From positions 62,001 to 126,000 of the forward strand of contig NIOE01000010.1 of the NCBI GenBank assembly GCA_002205125.1: a stretch of 64,000 nucleotides of DNA, written 5' to 3'. A model generated the notes under the pieces. It was not told the DNA's origin. It did no database searches and saw only the letters and a list, made by a program, of their open reading frames with translations. Origin of the DNA: Roseateles noduli. Its GTDB lineage: Bacteria > Pseudomonadota > Gammaproteobacteria > Burkholderiales > Burkholderiaceae_C. Positions within the stretch are counted from its first letter, which is position 1; each line of letters opens with the position of its first letter. Positions 25,665 to 37,410 of this stretch are shown here, piece by piece. The position numbers and the translations under genes are program-made.

Positions 25665-26144
25665 TCAGGCCAAGCCGGCCTTGTCCAGACCGAAGGCCTT
25701 GTCCTGCGAACCGGGCACGCTCTGGAAGGCGACGTTGAGGCGGTTCCACGCGTTGATCGATGACACCAGCCAGGTCAGGTCGCAGAGTTCCTTCTCGCTG
25801 AACTGCTCGCGGACCTCGGCATAGACCGCGTCGGAGACGCCCGCTTCGGGGATGCGCGTGAGTGTCTCGGTCCAGAGCAGCGCGGCGCGCTCGCGGGCCG
25901 AGAACAGCGTCGACTCGCGCCAGATGGCGACATGGTGCAGGCGCAGCGCCCGCTCGCCGCCGATGACGGCCTGCTTGACGTGCATGTCCAGGCAGAACGC
26001 GCAGCCGTTGAGCTGCGAGGCGCGGATCTCGACCAGGAATTGCAGGCCGTTTTCGAGGCCGCTCTCCTTCAGGGTCATGGACAGCTCGACCAGCTTCTTG
26101 AAGGCGGCGGGGGACTGTTGCATGTAGTTCAGACGTTGGCTCAT
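25665..26144 (-). CDS. Carboxymuconolactone decarboxylase / AhpD-like protein
   Basis: A 159-residue all-helical protein of the AhpD superfamily. The redox motif is GCAFCLDMHVKQA (CxxC followed by a His three residues on), as in alkylhydroperoxidase AhpD-type peroxidase partners. Other family blocks are LVEIRASQLNGC and RERAALLWTETLTRIPE. Cytosolic peroxide-reducing role is likely but the electron donor is unknown. It is divergent from the MFS gene. Confidence 0.88.
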   Translation of the reverse strand: MSQRLNYMQQSPAAFKKLVELSMTLKESGLENGLQFLVEIRASQLNGCAFCLDMHVKQAVIGGERALRLHHVAIWRESTLFSARERAALLWTETLTRIPEAGVSDAVYAEVREQFSEKELCDLTWLVSSINAWNRLNVAFQSVPGSQDKAFGLDKAGLA

Positions 26145-26297
26145 GGTGTGCTCCGTGATGGGAAGTGACAAGGAAGGGCAGGTATCCACAAGACGGAGCA
26201 GCCCACCCGCTTGTGACATCGCCCAGCGCCCAAGTGGGTGGATCGCCTCGCTAAACTGGTCGGCGCCCGCCCAAGAAGGCCCAGAACACTTCGTGCC

Positions 26298-27587
26298 GTG
26301 ACCGCTCCTGCCACTCCGTCTTCCCCATCCCCCGGCGCCGCGCCGACCCCCCGGACCAGCGTCTTCCGCCACCCCGGTTTCACCGCGTTCCTGATCTGCC
26401 GCCTTGCGGCGGTCTTCGCCGGGCAGATCCAGGCGGTGGTCGTCGCCTGGCAGGTCTACGACCTGACCCGTGAACCGCTGGCGCTGGCCTACGTCGGCCT
26501 GGCGCAGTTCATCCCGATGCTGCTGCTCCTGCTGCCGGCGGGGGACTTGATCGACCGCTTCAGCCGCAAGCCGATCCTGGCGATCAGCTGGGCCGTGAGC
26601 GCGATCTGCAGTCTGGCCTTGTGGTGGCTGTCCGGTCACGGTCATGCCGGCGTGACGGGGATCTACGCCGTGCTGGTGCTGTTCGGCTGCGCGCGGGCCT
26701 TCTCGGGACCGGCCCTGCAGAGCCTGCTTCCGCAGATCGTGCCGCGTGAACAGCTCGCGCAAGCGATCGCCGCGAACAGCATGCTGATGCGCGTGGCCAG
26801 CATCGGCGGCCCGTTCCTCGGCGGGATCCTGTACGCCTTCGGCGGAGCGAGCCTGACCTACCTGGTCTGCCTGACCTGCTTCGCGATCGGGACCGCGCTG
26901 CTGGTCGGCGCCGTGCCGGTGCGCTTCGCCGCGCCGCCGTCGCCCGCCGGCGGGAACATCTGGCAGCGCTTCGGTGCCGGCATCCACTTCATCCGCTCGC
27001 GACCCATCATCCTGGGCACGATCTCGCTGGACCTGTTCGCGGTGCTGCTCGGCGGCGTCGTCGCACTGCTGCCGATCTACGCCCATGAGGTCCTGCATGC
27101 CGGCCCGGAAGGGCTGGGCGCGTTGCGCAGCGCGATGGCCGTGGGCGAGGTCACCGCCGGCTTCTATCTGAGCCTGCGCCCGTTCAACCGCCATGTCGGC
27201 AGGACCATGTTCGCCGCGGTGGCCGTGTTCGGGCTGGCCAATCTGGTGTTTTCGCTGTCGACCACCTTCTGGCTGTCGTTCGCGGCCTTGGCCATCGCGG
27301 GAGCGGCGGACATGGTCAGCGTCTACATCCGCGGCGCGCTCGTGCAGTTTTCGACGCCGGATGAGATGCGCGGTCGTGTCAACGCGGTGAACATGCTGTT
27401 CATCGGGTCGTCCAACGAGCTCGGGGAGTTCCGCGCCGGCAGCGCCGCTGCGGCGCTGGGCGCCGTGCCGGCGGCCGTGACCGGCGCGGTCTGCACGCTG
27501 GGTGTCGTGGCGGCCTGGGCGGCGTTGTTCAAGCCCCTGCGCACGGTGGACCGGTTCGAGGAAGCCAGCCCCGCGGTCACGCGCTGA
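26298..27587 (+). CDS. Major facilitator superfamily transporter
   Basis: A membrane exporter of about 429 residues with roughly twelve helices. The MFS signature lies in the first cytosolic loop (DLIDRFSRKPILAIS), and ARAFSGPALQSLLPQIVPREQLAQAIAANS resembles the EntS/MFS_3 group of drug and siderophore exporters. The second half repeats the pattern (RPIILGTISLDLFAVLLGG, GEFRAGSAAAALG). Substrate unknown. Neither candidate start is ATG: GTG 26298 is chosen, GTG 26238 is possible; neither has a strong ribosome site. Confidence 0.85.
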   Translation: MTAPATPSSPSPGAAPTPRTSVFRHPGFTAFLICRLAAVFAGQIQAVVVAWQVYDLTREPLALAYVGLAQFIPMLLLLLPAGDLIDRFSRKPILAISWAVSAICSLALWWLSGHGHAGVTGIYAVLVLFGCARAFSGPALQSLLPQIVPREQLAQAIAANSMLMRVASIGGPFLGGILYAFGGASLTYLVCLTCFAIGTALLVGAVPVRFAAPPSPAGGNIWQRFGAGIHFIRSRPIILGTISLDLFAVLLGGVVALLPIYAHEVLHAGPEGLGALRSAMAVGEVTAGFYLSLRPFNRHVGRTMFAAVAVFGLANLVFSLSTTFWLSFAALAIAGAADMVSVYIRGALVQFSTPDEMRGRVNAVNMLFIGSSNELGEFRAGSAAAALGAVPAAVTGAVCTLGVVAAWAALFKPLRTVDRFEEASPAVTR

Positions 27588-27604
27588 TCAGCATCTCCCC
27601 GCGC

Positions 27605-27642
27605 AAAAAAGAGCCGCGCCGACCCAGGGGGTGCAGCGCGGC
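27605..27642 (-). terminator. Hairpin terminator on minus strand
   Basis: Arms GCCGCGC (27613-27619) and GCGCGGC (27636-27642), with a run of six T on the minus strand immediately after. It serves the small minus-strand gene at 27743 and lies between convergent genes. Confidence 0.65.
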
Positions 27643-27742
27643 AACAGGGGAGGATGCAGTGTGATGTGGCAAGCGGCGAGCCTGCCGTCCGAAGGCCTCG
27701 GCGCAGAGCGCAAGGAGGCCGGTGGCGTGGTCGGCGGATGCC

Positions 27743-27964
27743 TCAGTGGCTGTTGCGGCCGCGGACGGCCGGCGGCAGGTAATCCTTGCCGACCATCGCC
27801 CGGGCGAACAGATAGTTGTGGCGGGCGCGGGCGGGGAGGCTGTCCAGATCGACGTGGCCTTGCGGATCGCACGGGAAGGACATCCCGCGGCCGGAGTCGA
27901 AGATGGATTCGAAGCGGATCTCGAACTGCGACGCTGCGGCGTCTGCGGCGATCTGGAGGCTCAT
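27743..27964 (-). CDS. Small conserved-looking protein of unknown function
   Basis: A 73-residue soluble protein starting MSLQIAADAAASQFEIRFES and containing SFPCDPQGHVDLDSLPARARHNYLFARAMVG. One Cys. I do not know a function. AGGAGA before the ATG and a terminator after the stop support a real gene. It is divergent from the small-ORF pair at 28258, across a 293-nt region that holds CCTACAG motifs. Confidence 0.65.
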   Translation of the reverse strand: MSLQIAADAAASQFEIRFESIFDSGRGMSFPCDPQGHVDLDSLPARARHNYLFARAMVGKDYLPPAVRGRNSH

Positions 27965-28081
27965 TTGGATTCTCCTGGTGAGTGCCTTTGCTCTGACTAT
28001 CGGCGCTGGGCCGATCGCTTCCCATAAGCGCAGCGCGGTGCGCACTGTCGGTGCGGGGAGGTCCCCCGTGTCCGACGTCGT

Positions 28082-28217
28082 CCTACAGCTTGTGGGCACA
28101 ACGGAAGTGCGTTCGGCGACGTTGACGGTGCGGTCGGAATCCGCCCAGGACTTCACACAGTTTTGCAGATTGCGACAGGCGCGGCGCTTGCTGTGGGACA
28201 GCACCTACAGCGCGTCG
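28082..28217 (+). promoter_or_regulatory. Region with two CCTACAG motifs between divergent small genes
   Basis: CCTACAG at 28082-28088 and CCTACAGCGCGTCG at 28204-28217 lie in the 293-nt gap 27965-28257, which has no gene I can support. The second copy is identical over 14 nt with 23925-23938. Confidence 0.3.
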
Positions 28218-28257
28218 CGGTGGCCGCCGCTTCGCCGGCGCATTGCCGACGGCGACC

Positions 28258-28422
28258 ATGCGTCATCGCAACCTGATCCCGCTGCGGTTCGAGGTCACCA
28301 TGGACGACAACATGCTCATGCTGATGACGTTGGCCACCTGCACGGCGACCGCCTTGGCGGTGCGCATGTGGCAGTGGCTCGATGAACTGCCGCGGGACGC
28401 TTCCCAGGAGGACCTTCCATGA
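28258..28422 (+). CDS. Small membrane-type protein, translationally coupled
   Basis: A 54-codon reading frame whose stop overlaps the next start (ATGA at 28419-28422). The product contains MLMLMTLATCTATALAVRMW, a possible membrane helix, then an acidic end. A second in-frame ATG at 28300 would give a 40-residue protein with the helix at its start. The overlap with a well-formed downstream gene, including GGAGG inside this frame, is the main support. Confidence 0.5.
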   Translation: MRHRNLIPLRFEVTMDDNMLMLMTLATCTATALAVRMWQWLDELPRDASQEDLP

Positions 28423-28811
28423 GCGCCCGACCACCCCTGCCGCCCGAGCATCCTGCCGACGCTTCCACGGTCGATACTTCCGTGGAACGGCATGCCAGTG
28501 AAGATCAACCGCTGAGCCAATCCGCCTTCGTCTGCGGCGAGGTGACCTACCGGACCGGCGACGGTCCGATGATGGTCATCCGTCCGGGCGCCGTGCAGGT
28601 CGAGGTCAACGAGCATGACGTCACCCTGGGCTGGGAGGACGGCGATTCGCGGATGAGCGCGCTGATGCCGCGCAGCGAATACGCCCGCTTCATCGGCACC
28701 GGCGCGATCAAGCCTGTCGTGACGCACCGCCCGGACGACGGACAGACCGTCGAATCGGCTGCCAGCGCCCAGCCCGAACTGGACAAGGCGCAGGGCAAGC
28801 CGGGGCACTGA
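28419..28811 (+). CDS. Conserved-looking protein of unknown function
   Basis: A 130-residue soluble protein. The N-terminal 35 residues are disordered and Pro/Ser-rich; the core (about 38-95) is beta-rich: FVCGEVTYRTGDGPMMVIRPG, VQVEVNEHDVTLGWEDGDSRMSALMPRSEYARFI. The tail is disordered. CCAGGAGGACC before the ATG is a strong ribosome site. Function unknown; the small upstream ORF is probably its partner. Confidence 0.7.
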   Translation: MSARPPLPPEHPADASTVDTSVERHASEDQPLSQSAFVCGEVTYRTGDGPMMVIRPGAVQVEVNEHDVTLGWEDGDSRMSALMPRSEYARFIGTGAIKPVVTHRPDDGQTVESAASAQPELDKAQGKPGH

Positions 28812-28853
28812 CCTCCGCGCGGACCTGACTCGCAGGTCCGGACCCGCAATGAA

Positions 28854-28882
28854 AAACGCCTCGGGGATCCGAGGCGTTTCTG
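28854..28882. terminator. Bidirectional terminator between convergent genes
   Basis: Arms AAACGCCTCGG and CCGAGGCGTTT around GGAT, with T-rich sequence after the hairpin on both strands. It ends the gene at 28419 on the plus strand and the Bax-inhibitor-like gene on the minus strand. Confidence 0.85.
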
Positions 28883-28913
28883 TTTGCGGCGCGGTTGCCG
28901 CCAGAGCGGACGG

Positions 28914-29609
28914 TCAGTCGCGATCGCCGCCGAAGATGCCCAGCAGCTGCAGCAGCGCGGTAAACACGTTGTACAGGTCCAGGTAGATGTTCAGCGTGGC
29001 GCTGATGTAGTTGGTCTCGCCGCCGTCGATGACGCGCTTGACGTCGACCAGCATGAAGGCCGAGAAGATGCCCAGCACGGCGACCAGCAGCGCCAGGTGC
29101 ACGCCGGTGGATTGCAGGAACACGTTGGCGATGCCGGCGATCATCGCGATCACGGCGCCGACGATCAGGAACTTGTACAGGCCGGAAAGGTCGCGCTTGA
29201 CCACGGTGGCCAGCGACGCCATGGTGAAGAAGATCGCGGCGGTGCCGCCGAAGGCAGTCATGATCAGCGTGCCGCCGTTCTTGAAGCCCAGGATCGCGGC
29301 GAGCAGCCGCGACAGCATCAGGCCCATGAAGAAGGTGAAGGCCAGCAGCGAGGCGACGCCGGCGGCGGAGTTCTTGGTCTTCTCCACCAGGAACATCAGC
29401 CCGAACGCGCCCACGAAGAACAGGATCATGCTCGCGCCGGTGCCCATGGTCGCGAGCAGGCCGGTCGAGACGCCGATCCAGGCGCCGAGCACGGTCGGGA
29501 TCAGCGACAGCGCCAGCAGCGCGTAGGTGTTGCGCAGGACGCGCTGGCGGTCGGCGGACAGCGAGGAGCCGTGACTGCCGGTGCTGAGATCGATGATGCG
29601 GTCGTTCAT
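28914..29609 (-). CDS. Bax inhibitor-1 / YccA family membrane protein
   Basis: A 231-residue protein with seven hydrophobic segments, the BI-1 layout, from VLRNTYALLALSLIPTVLGAWIG to the C-terminal ATLNIYLDLYNVFTALLQLLGIFGGDRD, a nearly invariant ending in bacterial members. E. coli YccA of this family binds FtsH and modulates membrane-protein degradation; BsYetJ conducts calcium. Which role applies here is inference. ATG 29609 (MNDR) is preferred to 29624. Confidence 0.92.
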   Translation of the reverse strand: MNDRIIDLSTGSHGSSLSADRQRVLRNTYALLALSLIPTVLGAWIGVSTGLLATMGTGASMILFFVGAFGLMFLVEKTKNSAAGVASLLAFTFFMGLMLSRLLAAILGFKNGGTLIMTAFGGTAAIFFTMASLATVVKRDLSGLYKFLIVGAVIAMIAGIANVFLQSTGVHLALLVAVLGIFSAFMLVDVKRVIDGGETNYISATLNIYLDLYNVFTALLQLLGIFGGDRD

Positions 29610-29714
29610 GTGCGTGCGCCCCATGAAGTGAGAGTTGCTGTCGATTGTAGGCGCGGGCCTTAAGGCTTCGTTAAAGTGATCGCCTTTCCTTCAATGATCC
29701 CGACGAGGCCGCAG

Positions 29715-30116
29715 ATGAAACAGAAGCCCTTCCTGACCCTGGACGACGTCAAGCGCATCGCCGCCGCCGCGGAAGCCGAGGCGCTGAAGAACAACTGGGC
29801 GGTGACCATCGCCATCGTCGACGACGGCGGCCATCTGCTGTGGCTGCAACGCCTGGACAACGCGGCGGCCACGTCGGCCGTGATCGCGCCCGCCAAGGCC
29901 AAGACGGCCGCGCTGGGCCGTCGCGAATCCAAGGTCTACGAGGACATCGTCAACAACGGCCGCAACGCGTTCCTCAGCGTGCCGCTGGAGGGGATGCTCG
30001 AAGGCGGCGTGCCGGTGCTCGTCGAAGGCTTCTGCGTCGGCGCGGTCGGCGTCAGCGGCGTGAAGTCGAATGAAGACGCGCAAGTCGCCAAGGCCGGCAT
30101 CGCCGCCCTCGGTTGA
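29715..30116 (+). CDS. GlcG/HbpS family heme-binding-type protein
   Basis: A 133-residue protein of the GlcG/HbpS (DUF336) family: LTLDDVKRIAAAAEAEALKNNWAVTIAIVDDGGHLLWLQRLDNA, then SAVIAPAKAKTAA and the Gly-rich GMLEGGVPVLVEGFCVGAVGVSG. Streptomyces HbpS binds heme and senses redox stress, but most members have no tested role. The ATG at 29715 is chosen so the protein starts MKQKPFLTLDD, as usual; the upstream ribosome site is weak. Confidence 0.88.
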   Translation: MKQKPFLTLDDVKRIAAAAEAEALKNNWAVTIAIVDDGGHLLWLQRLDNAAATSAVIAPAKAKTAALGRRESKVYEDIVNNGRNAFLSVPLEGMLEGGVPVLVEGFCVGAVGVSGVKSNEDAQVAKAGIAALG

Positions 30117-30484
30117 GGCAACGAGGTCCGCGGTCGATCGGGGACGGCAAGGCGCGAGGTTTCAGACCTTGCGTCCGGGGCCTTGCGCCTTGGCGGCCAA
30201 GCGCGCCGAAGAGGGCAGTCAAGGGGCTGCCCGCACATGTCCCCCTGATGACCCGTTTGCGCAAATCTTCTCCGTGAATACCCCGACGGGTTATACTCGT
30301 CAGGTTTACCCGCAACCTACCGCGTCCCGCAAACTTCACCCCCGATCGCATCGGATCCCACTCGGATCGACTCCCTCACAGGAGACCCGGTCGCACCCGC
30401 GCGCCAGCCGTCCATGGCGCGTGCCGGCGGCGAATCCAGGGCCCTGAAGCAGAGCCGGGCGCGCGCACAACAACGGAGTTTCCC
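30117..30484 (+). other. Long leader region of carA
   Basis: No gene is visible in these 368 nt. A good -10 hexamer TATACT is at 30292-30297 without a clear -35, which would give a carA leader of about 180 nt. An inverted repeat CAAGGCGC (30148-30155) / GCGCCTTG (30185-30192) lies upstream of that. I could not identify arginine or pyrimidine control sites. Confidence 0.4.
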
Positions 30485-31645
30485 GTGCTGCCCGATCTGC
30501 TTTCCGCTCCCCCCGCGATTCTTGCCCTGGCAGACGGCACGGTCTTCAAGGGTTCCGCGCTCGGCGCCGCCGGCCGGACCGTTGGTGAGGTGGTGTTCAA
30601 CACCGCCCTCACCGGCTACCAAGAAATCCTCACCGACCCCAGCTACTGCCGCCAGATCGTCACCCTGACGTATCCGCACATCGGCAACTATGGCGTCAAT
30701 GACGAGGACGTCGAGGCGTCGAAGATCTTTGCCGCTGGCCTGATCATCAAGGAGGCGCCGGTCCTCGACTCGAACTTCCGCAAGGGCCGCACGCTGCGCC
30801 AGTACCTGAAGGACGAGGGCACCGTCGCCATCGCCGACCTGGACACGCGCCGCCTGACGCGCGTGCTGCGCGAGAAGGGCGCCCAGAACGGTTGCATCCT
30901 GGCGTTGAACGCCGGCGAGCAGATCACCCAGGCGCACATCGACGAAGCGGTCGCGCTGGCCAAGGGCGCGCCCAGCATGGCGGGCCTGGACCTGGCGAAG
31001 GTCGTCAGCCGCACCGAACGCGAAGTCTGGACCGAGACCGAGTGGACGCTCGGCAAGGGCTACGGCGAGCAGACCGCTCCGAAGTTCCACGTCGTCGCCT
31101 ACGACTTCGGCGTGAAGAGCAACATCTTGCGCATGCTGGCCTCGCGCGGCTGCCGCATCACCGTCGTGCCGGCGCAGACGCCGGCCTCGGCGGTCTTCGA
31201 CCTCGAGCCGGACGGCGTGTTCCTGTCTAACGGCCCCGGCGATCCGGAACCTTGCGACTACGCCATCAAGGCCACCGCGCAGCTGATCGAGGCCGGCATC
31301 CCGACCTTCGGCATCTGCCTGGGCCACCAGATCATGGCGCTGGCCTCCGGCGCGAAGACCTTCAAGATGAAGTTCGGCCACCACGGCGCGAACCACCCGG
31401 TGAAGGACCTCGACAACGGCCGCGTCAGCATCACCAGCCAGAACCACGGTTTCGCGGTCGATCCCGACACGCTGCCGTCCAACCTGCGCGCCACGCACGT
31501 CAGCCTGTTCGACGGCACGCTGCAGGGCCTGGCCCGCACCGACAAGCCCGCGTTCTGCTTCCAGGGTCACCCGGAAGCGAGCCCCGGCCCGCACGACATC
31601 TCGTATCTGTTCGACCGCTTCATCGGTCTCATGTCCAAGGCCTGA
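30485..31645 (+). CDS. carA: Carbamoyl-phosphate synthase small (glutaminase) subunit
   Basis: Hydrolyses glutamine and passes ammonia to CarB, feeding arginine and pyrimidine synthesis. The 386-residue protein has the CarA N-terminal domain ([21 protein letters not shown]) and a class I glutamine amidotransferase domain with [14 protein letters not shown], the nucleophile Cys in [13 protein letters not shown] and the His/Glu pair in [14 protein letters not shown]. The start is GTG with CGGAG before it. carB follows 18 nt later, one operon. Confidence 0.97.
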   Translation: MLPDLLSAPPAILALADGTVFKGSALGAAGRTVGEVVFNTALTGYQEILTDPSYCRQIVTLTYPHIGNYGVNDEDVEASKIFAAGLIIKEAPVLDSNFRKGRTLRQYLKDEGTVAIADLDTRRLTRVLREKGAQNGCILALNAGEQITQAHIDEAVALAKGAPSMAGLDLAKVVSRTEREVWTETEWTLGKGYGEQTAPKFHVVAYDFGVKSNILRMLASRGCRITVVPAQTPASAVFDLEPDGVFLSNGPGDPEPCDYAIKATAQLIEAGIPTFGICLGHQIMALASGAKTFKMKFGHHGANHPVKDLDNGRVSITSQNHGFAVDPDTLPSNLRATHVSLFDGTLQGLARTDKPAFCFQGHPEASPGPHDISYLFDRFIGLMSKA

Positions 31646-31663
31646 TGAAGAGGGAGACGACTC

Positions 31664-34930
<3,267 letters not shown>

Positions 34931-34946
34931 ACTGCCTCATCCCATT

Positions 34947-34998
34947 CCGCCGCCGCTGCTCAGCGATCCTGAGCGGCAGCGGCGGTTTGTTTTGTTAC
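34947..34998 (+). terminator. Terminator of carAB
   Basis: GC-rich hairpin with arms built on CCGCCGCTG...CTCAG and CTGAG...CAGCGGCGG, followed by TTTGTTTTGTT. It lies 16 nt after the carB stop and before greA. Confidence 0.85.
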
Positions 34999-35014
34999 TC
35001 AAGGTTCTAGAGAC

Positions 35015-35494
35015 ATGGCCACGACGATCCCATTGACCAAGCGCGGCGCTGAGAAGCTCAAGGAAGAACTGCATCGACTGAAGACGGTCGAGCGTCACGC
35101 CGTGATCAACGCCATCTCGGAAGCCCGCGCGCAAGGCGACCTGTCGGAAAACGCCGAGTACGAGGCCGCCAAGGACAAGCAGGGCTTCATCGAAGGCCGC
35201 ATCCTGGAGATCGAGGGCAAGCTGTCGTCGGCGCAGGTGATCGATCCGTCGTCGGTGAACGCCGGCGGCAAGGTGGTGTTCGGCACCACGGTCGACCTGG
35301 AAGAGGAAGAGTCCGGCAACGAGGTGACCTACCAGATCGTCGGCGACGACGAAGCCGACCTGAAGCAAGGCCTGATCTCGATCAGCTCCCCGATCGCCCG
35401 CGCGCTGATCGGCAAGGAAGCCGGCGATGTGGCCGAGGTCGTGGCGCCCGGCGGCATCAAGCGCTACGAGATCGTCGACGTCCGCTACATCTGA
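35015..35494 (+). CDS. greA: Transcript cleavage factor GreA
   Basis: Rescues backtracked RNA polymerase by stimulating transcript cleavage. The 159-residue protein has the N-terminal coiled coil with acidic tip (EARAQGDLSENAEYEAAKDKQ; the D and E reach the active site) and the C-terminal FKBP-like domain (VVFGTTVDLEEEESGNEVTYQIVGDDEAD, SPIARALIGKEAGDVAEV). Full length. The DUF4149 gene starts 11 nt after its stop, probably the same transcript. Confidence 0.97.
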   Translation: MATTIPLTKRGAEKLKEELHRLKTVERHAVINAISEARAQGDLSENAEYEAAKDKQGFIEGRILEIEGKLSSAQVIDPSSVNAGGKVVFGTTVDLEEEESGNEVTYQIVGDDEADLKQGLISISSPIARALIGKEAGDVAEVVAPGGIKRYEIVDVRYI

Positions 35495-35505
35495 GCGTTC
35501 AGGCG

Positions 35506-35943
35506 ATGCTGCTGCGGATCCGTGCGCTGCTGGCCGCGTTGTGGGCCGGTGAACTGCTGGCGGTGGCGCTGCTCGCGGCGCCGAACGCCTTCGCGACATT
35601 GGAGCGGGCCGCGGCCGGCAAGTACGTGGCGCGCCTGTTCGAGATGGATGCCCGCTTCGCGCTGGCGGCCGGCGTGCTGCTGATCCTCATGGAGCGACGC
35701 CTGCACCGTGACGGCGCCGTGCGCGGCTCGGCGATGGGGGCGGATTTCTGGTTGCCGCTGGTGGCCATCGGCTGCACGGTTGCCGGCTTCTATGCGCTGC
35801 AGCCGCTGATGGAAGCCGCACGGCAAGGGCAGGGGAGCTGGACTTTCCTGCAACTGCATGCGGTGTCGCTGGCGCTCTTCGGTGTGAGAACCGTCGCTGT
35901 GCTGGCGCTGGCCTGGCGGCTGAGCAGGACGGCGTCCCGCTGA
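35506..35943 (+). CDS. DUF4149 family membrane protein
   Basis: A 145-residue protein with four membrane helices: ALLAALWAGELLAVALLAAP, FALAAGVLLILME, WLPLVAIGCTVAGFYALQPLM and AVSLALFGVRTVAVLALAW. The spacing and the N-terminal AxxWxG pattern fit DUF4149. Function unknown. The family commonly sits beside greA/yhbY in betaproteobacteria, as here. Confidence 0.85.
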   Translation: MLLRIRALLAALWAGELLAVALLAAPNAFATLERAAAGKYVARLFEMDARFALAAGVLLILMERRLHRDGAVRGSAMGADFWLPLVAIGCTVAGFYALQPLMEAARQGQGSWTFLQLHAVSLALFGVRTVAVLALAWRLSRTASR

Positions 35944-35959
35944 TCGGGGAAGCCAGGAA

Positions 35960-35987
35960 AAAAGAAAGACGGCCCGAGGGCCGTCTT
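35960..35987. terminator. Terminator between DUF4149 gene and yhbY
   Basis: Perfect 10-bp arms AAGACGGCCC / GGGCCGTCTT around two bases. On the minus strand it is followed by TCTTTTTTCC, so it mainly terminates yhbY; the plus side has only a short T-run. Confidence 0.85.
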
Positions 35988-36006
35988 GTCGTTGGGCTGT
36001 GTGGTC

Positions 36007-36486
36007 TCAGCCTTGGCTGGACTTCTTCACGCTGGTCTGGCGCGGCTTCTTGGCGCGCTTGACCTCGCCGCCGTAGGTGACGCGCTGGTTGCCCAGCACC
36101 GTGACCTTCTTGATCTGCGGACGGTTGTTGCCGCTCTTCGAGAACTTTACGATCTTGACGATCTTGGGCGCCGCGCGGGCGTCGTCCTTCGGGGCGGCCT
36201 TTTCCTTCTCGGGCATCGGGCGCCACAGGACGAGCAGCTTGCCGATGTGCTGGATGGGGGCCGCGTCCAGCTCCTCGGCCAACGTGGCGAGGATGGTTTC
36301 GCGGTTGTCGCGGTCGTCGGACAGGACGCGCACCTTGATCAGTCCGTGGGACTTGAGCGCGAGGTCGACCTCCTTGGTGACGGCGGCCGTCAGGCCATCG
36401 CCGCCTATCATCACCACGGGGTCCAGGTGATGAGCGTCGGCGCGTTTTTCCTTGCGCTGGGCAGGGGTCAATTGAATAGCAGGCAT
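36007..36486 (-). CDS. yhbY: YhbY-family ribosome-assembly RNA-binding protein
   Basis: CRM-domain protein that binds pre-50S particles. Residues 1-97 are the YhbY core: [43 protein letters not shown]-type N-terminus, LIKVRV, and [30 protein letters not shown] basic, Lys-rich extension of about 60 residues follows ([19 protein letters not shown]), longer than E. coli YhbY (97 residues) and probably RNA-binding. It is divergent from rlmE with only 18 nt between starts. Confidence 0.92.
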   Translation of the reverse strand: MPAIQLTPAQRKEKRADAHHLDPVVMIGGDGLTAAVTKEVDLALKSHGLIKVRVLSDDRDNRETILATLAEELDAAPIQHIGKLLVLWRPMPEKEKAAPKDDARAAPKIVKIVKFSKSGNNRPQIKKVTVLGNQRVTYGGEVKRAKKPRQTSVKKSSQG

Positions 36487-36491
36487 CTGCT

Positions 36492-36498
36492 TATTATC
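36492..36498. promoter_or_regulatory. Shared -10 element for yhbY and rlmE
   Basis: Plus strand TATTAT (36492-36497) ends 7 nt before the rlmE ATG; minus strand GATAAT (36498-36493) ends 6 nt before the yhbY ATG. At these distances transcription would begin at or next to each start codon, so both messages could be leaderless. No clear -35 or ribosome site is seen for either gene. Confidence 0.45.
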
Positions 36499-36504
36499 AG
36501 TGCA

Positions 36505-37179
36505 ATGAAAGTCGATACCAAAAGCAAGAAGCTGAACAAGGCGTGGTTGAACAACCACGTCAACGACACCTACGTCAAATTGGCCCAGAAAGAGGGCTAT
36601 CGCTCCCGCGCGGCCTACAAGCTCAAGGAGATCGACGAGGAGTTCCAGCTGATCCGTCCGGGGCAACTGGTCGTCGATCTGGGCGCGTGCCCGGGGGCGT
36701 GGAGCCAGTACCTGCGGCGCCGTTTCGCGCCCAAGGAGGCGGGCGCCGGCGGCGCTGCGGTGGGCGAACTGAACGGGCGCATCATCGCGCTGGACCTGCT
36801 GGACTTCGAGCCGATCGAGGGCGTGGAGTTCGTCCAGGGCGATTTCCGCGAGCAGGAGGTCCTGACCCGGCTTGAATCGATGCTCGAAGGCCGCAAGGTG
36901 GACCTGGTGGTCTCGGACATGGCGCCCAACCTGTCCGGCATCGAGAGCACCGATGCCGCGCGCATGGAGCACCTGATCGAACTGGCGCTGGACTTTTCCC
37001 AACAACACCTGAAGCCGGAAGGCGCGCTGGTTGCCAAGGTGTTCCACGGCAGTGGGTACGACCAGCTGGTGCACGCCTTCCGGGCGCAGTTCAAGCGGGT
37101 CAAGACCGCCAAGCCGAAGGCGTCGCGGGAACGATCGGCCGAGAACTTCCTCGTCGGCATCGGGCTGAAAACGCGCTGA
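36505..37179 (+). CDS. rlmE: 23S rRNA (uridine-2'-O)-methyltransferase
   Basis: Methylates U2552 of 23S rRNA on the 50S subunit (also called RrmJ/FtsJ). The 224-residue protein has the SAM site [15 protein letters not shown] and the catalytic K-D-K-E set: Lys in [13 protein letters not shown], Asp in [11 protein letters not shown], Lys in [10 protein letters not shown] and Glu in [12 protein letters not shown] Gly/Ala-rich insertion ([15 protein letters not shown]) sits after the SAM motif. rlmE-ftsH order is conserved in proteobacteria. Confidence 0.95.
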   Translation: MKVDTKSKKLNKAWLNNHVNDTYVKLAQKEGYRSRAAYKLKEIDEEFQLIRPGQLVVDLGACPGAWSQYLRRRFAPKEAGAGGAAVGELNGRIIALDLLDFEPIEGVEFVQGDFREQEVLTRLESMLEGRKVDLVVSDMAPNLSGIESTDAARMEHLIELALDFSQQHLKPEGALVAKVFHGSGYDQLVHAFRAQFKRVKTAKPKASRERSAENFLVGIGLKTR

Positions 37180-37314
37180 GGCGCGCCGGAAGGCCCTGGC
37201 GGCGCGGTGAAGACCGGATGAAGCGTCAAAGTCCGGGGCGCTTCGAGCGGTCGGCCGGCCAGGCGCGTGGCAATATCTATCGAGGTGTATGGGAATGCCA
37301 ATCAGGTCTGGGGA

Positions 37315-37342
37315 CTTGACTGGCCTAGAATCCGCCCCATAT
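37315..37342 (+). promoter_or_regulatory. Sigma-32-type heat-shock promoter of ftsH
   Basis: CTTGACT (37315-37321), a 13-nt spacer and CCCCATAT (37335-37342) match the RpoH consensus CTTGAAA-N(11-16)-CCCCATNT closely. It lies about 70 nt before the ftsH start, the expected place for a heat-shock gene. Confidence 0.75.
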
Positions 37343-37410
37343 GCCATGGAAGTCCGCTGCCCGAGGCTGTATTCGTGGGCGTGCGGTGATGGAATGACAA
37401 AGGAGTCGCG

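Noticed and set aside
25665-27194. 509-residue minus-strand frame covering the MFS gene region
   Set aside because: Only the last 159 residues, from the ATG at 26144, match a family (AhpD-like). The upstream part is antisense to the MFS transporter.
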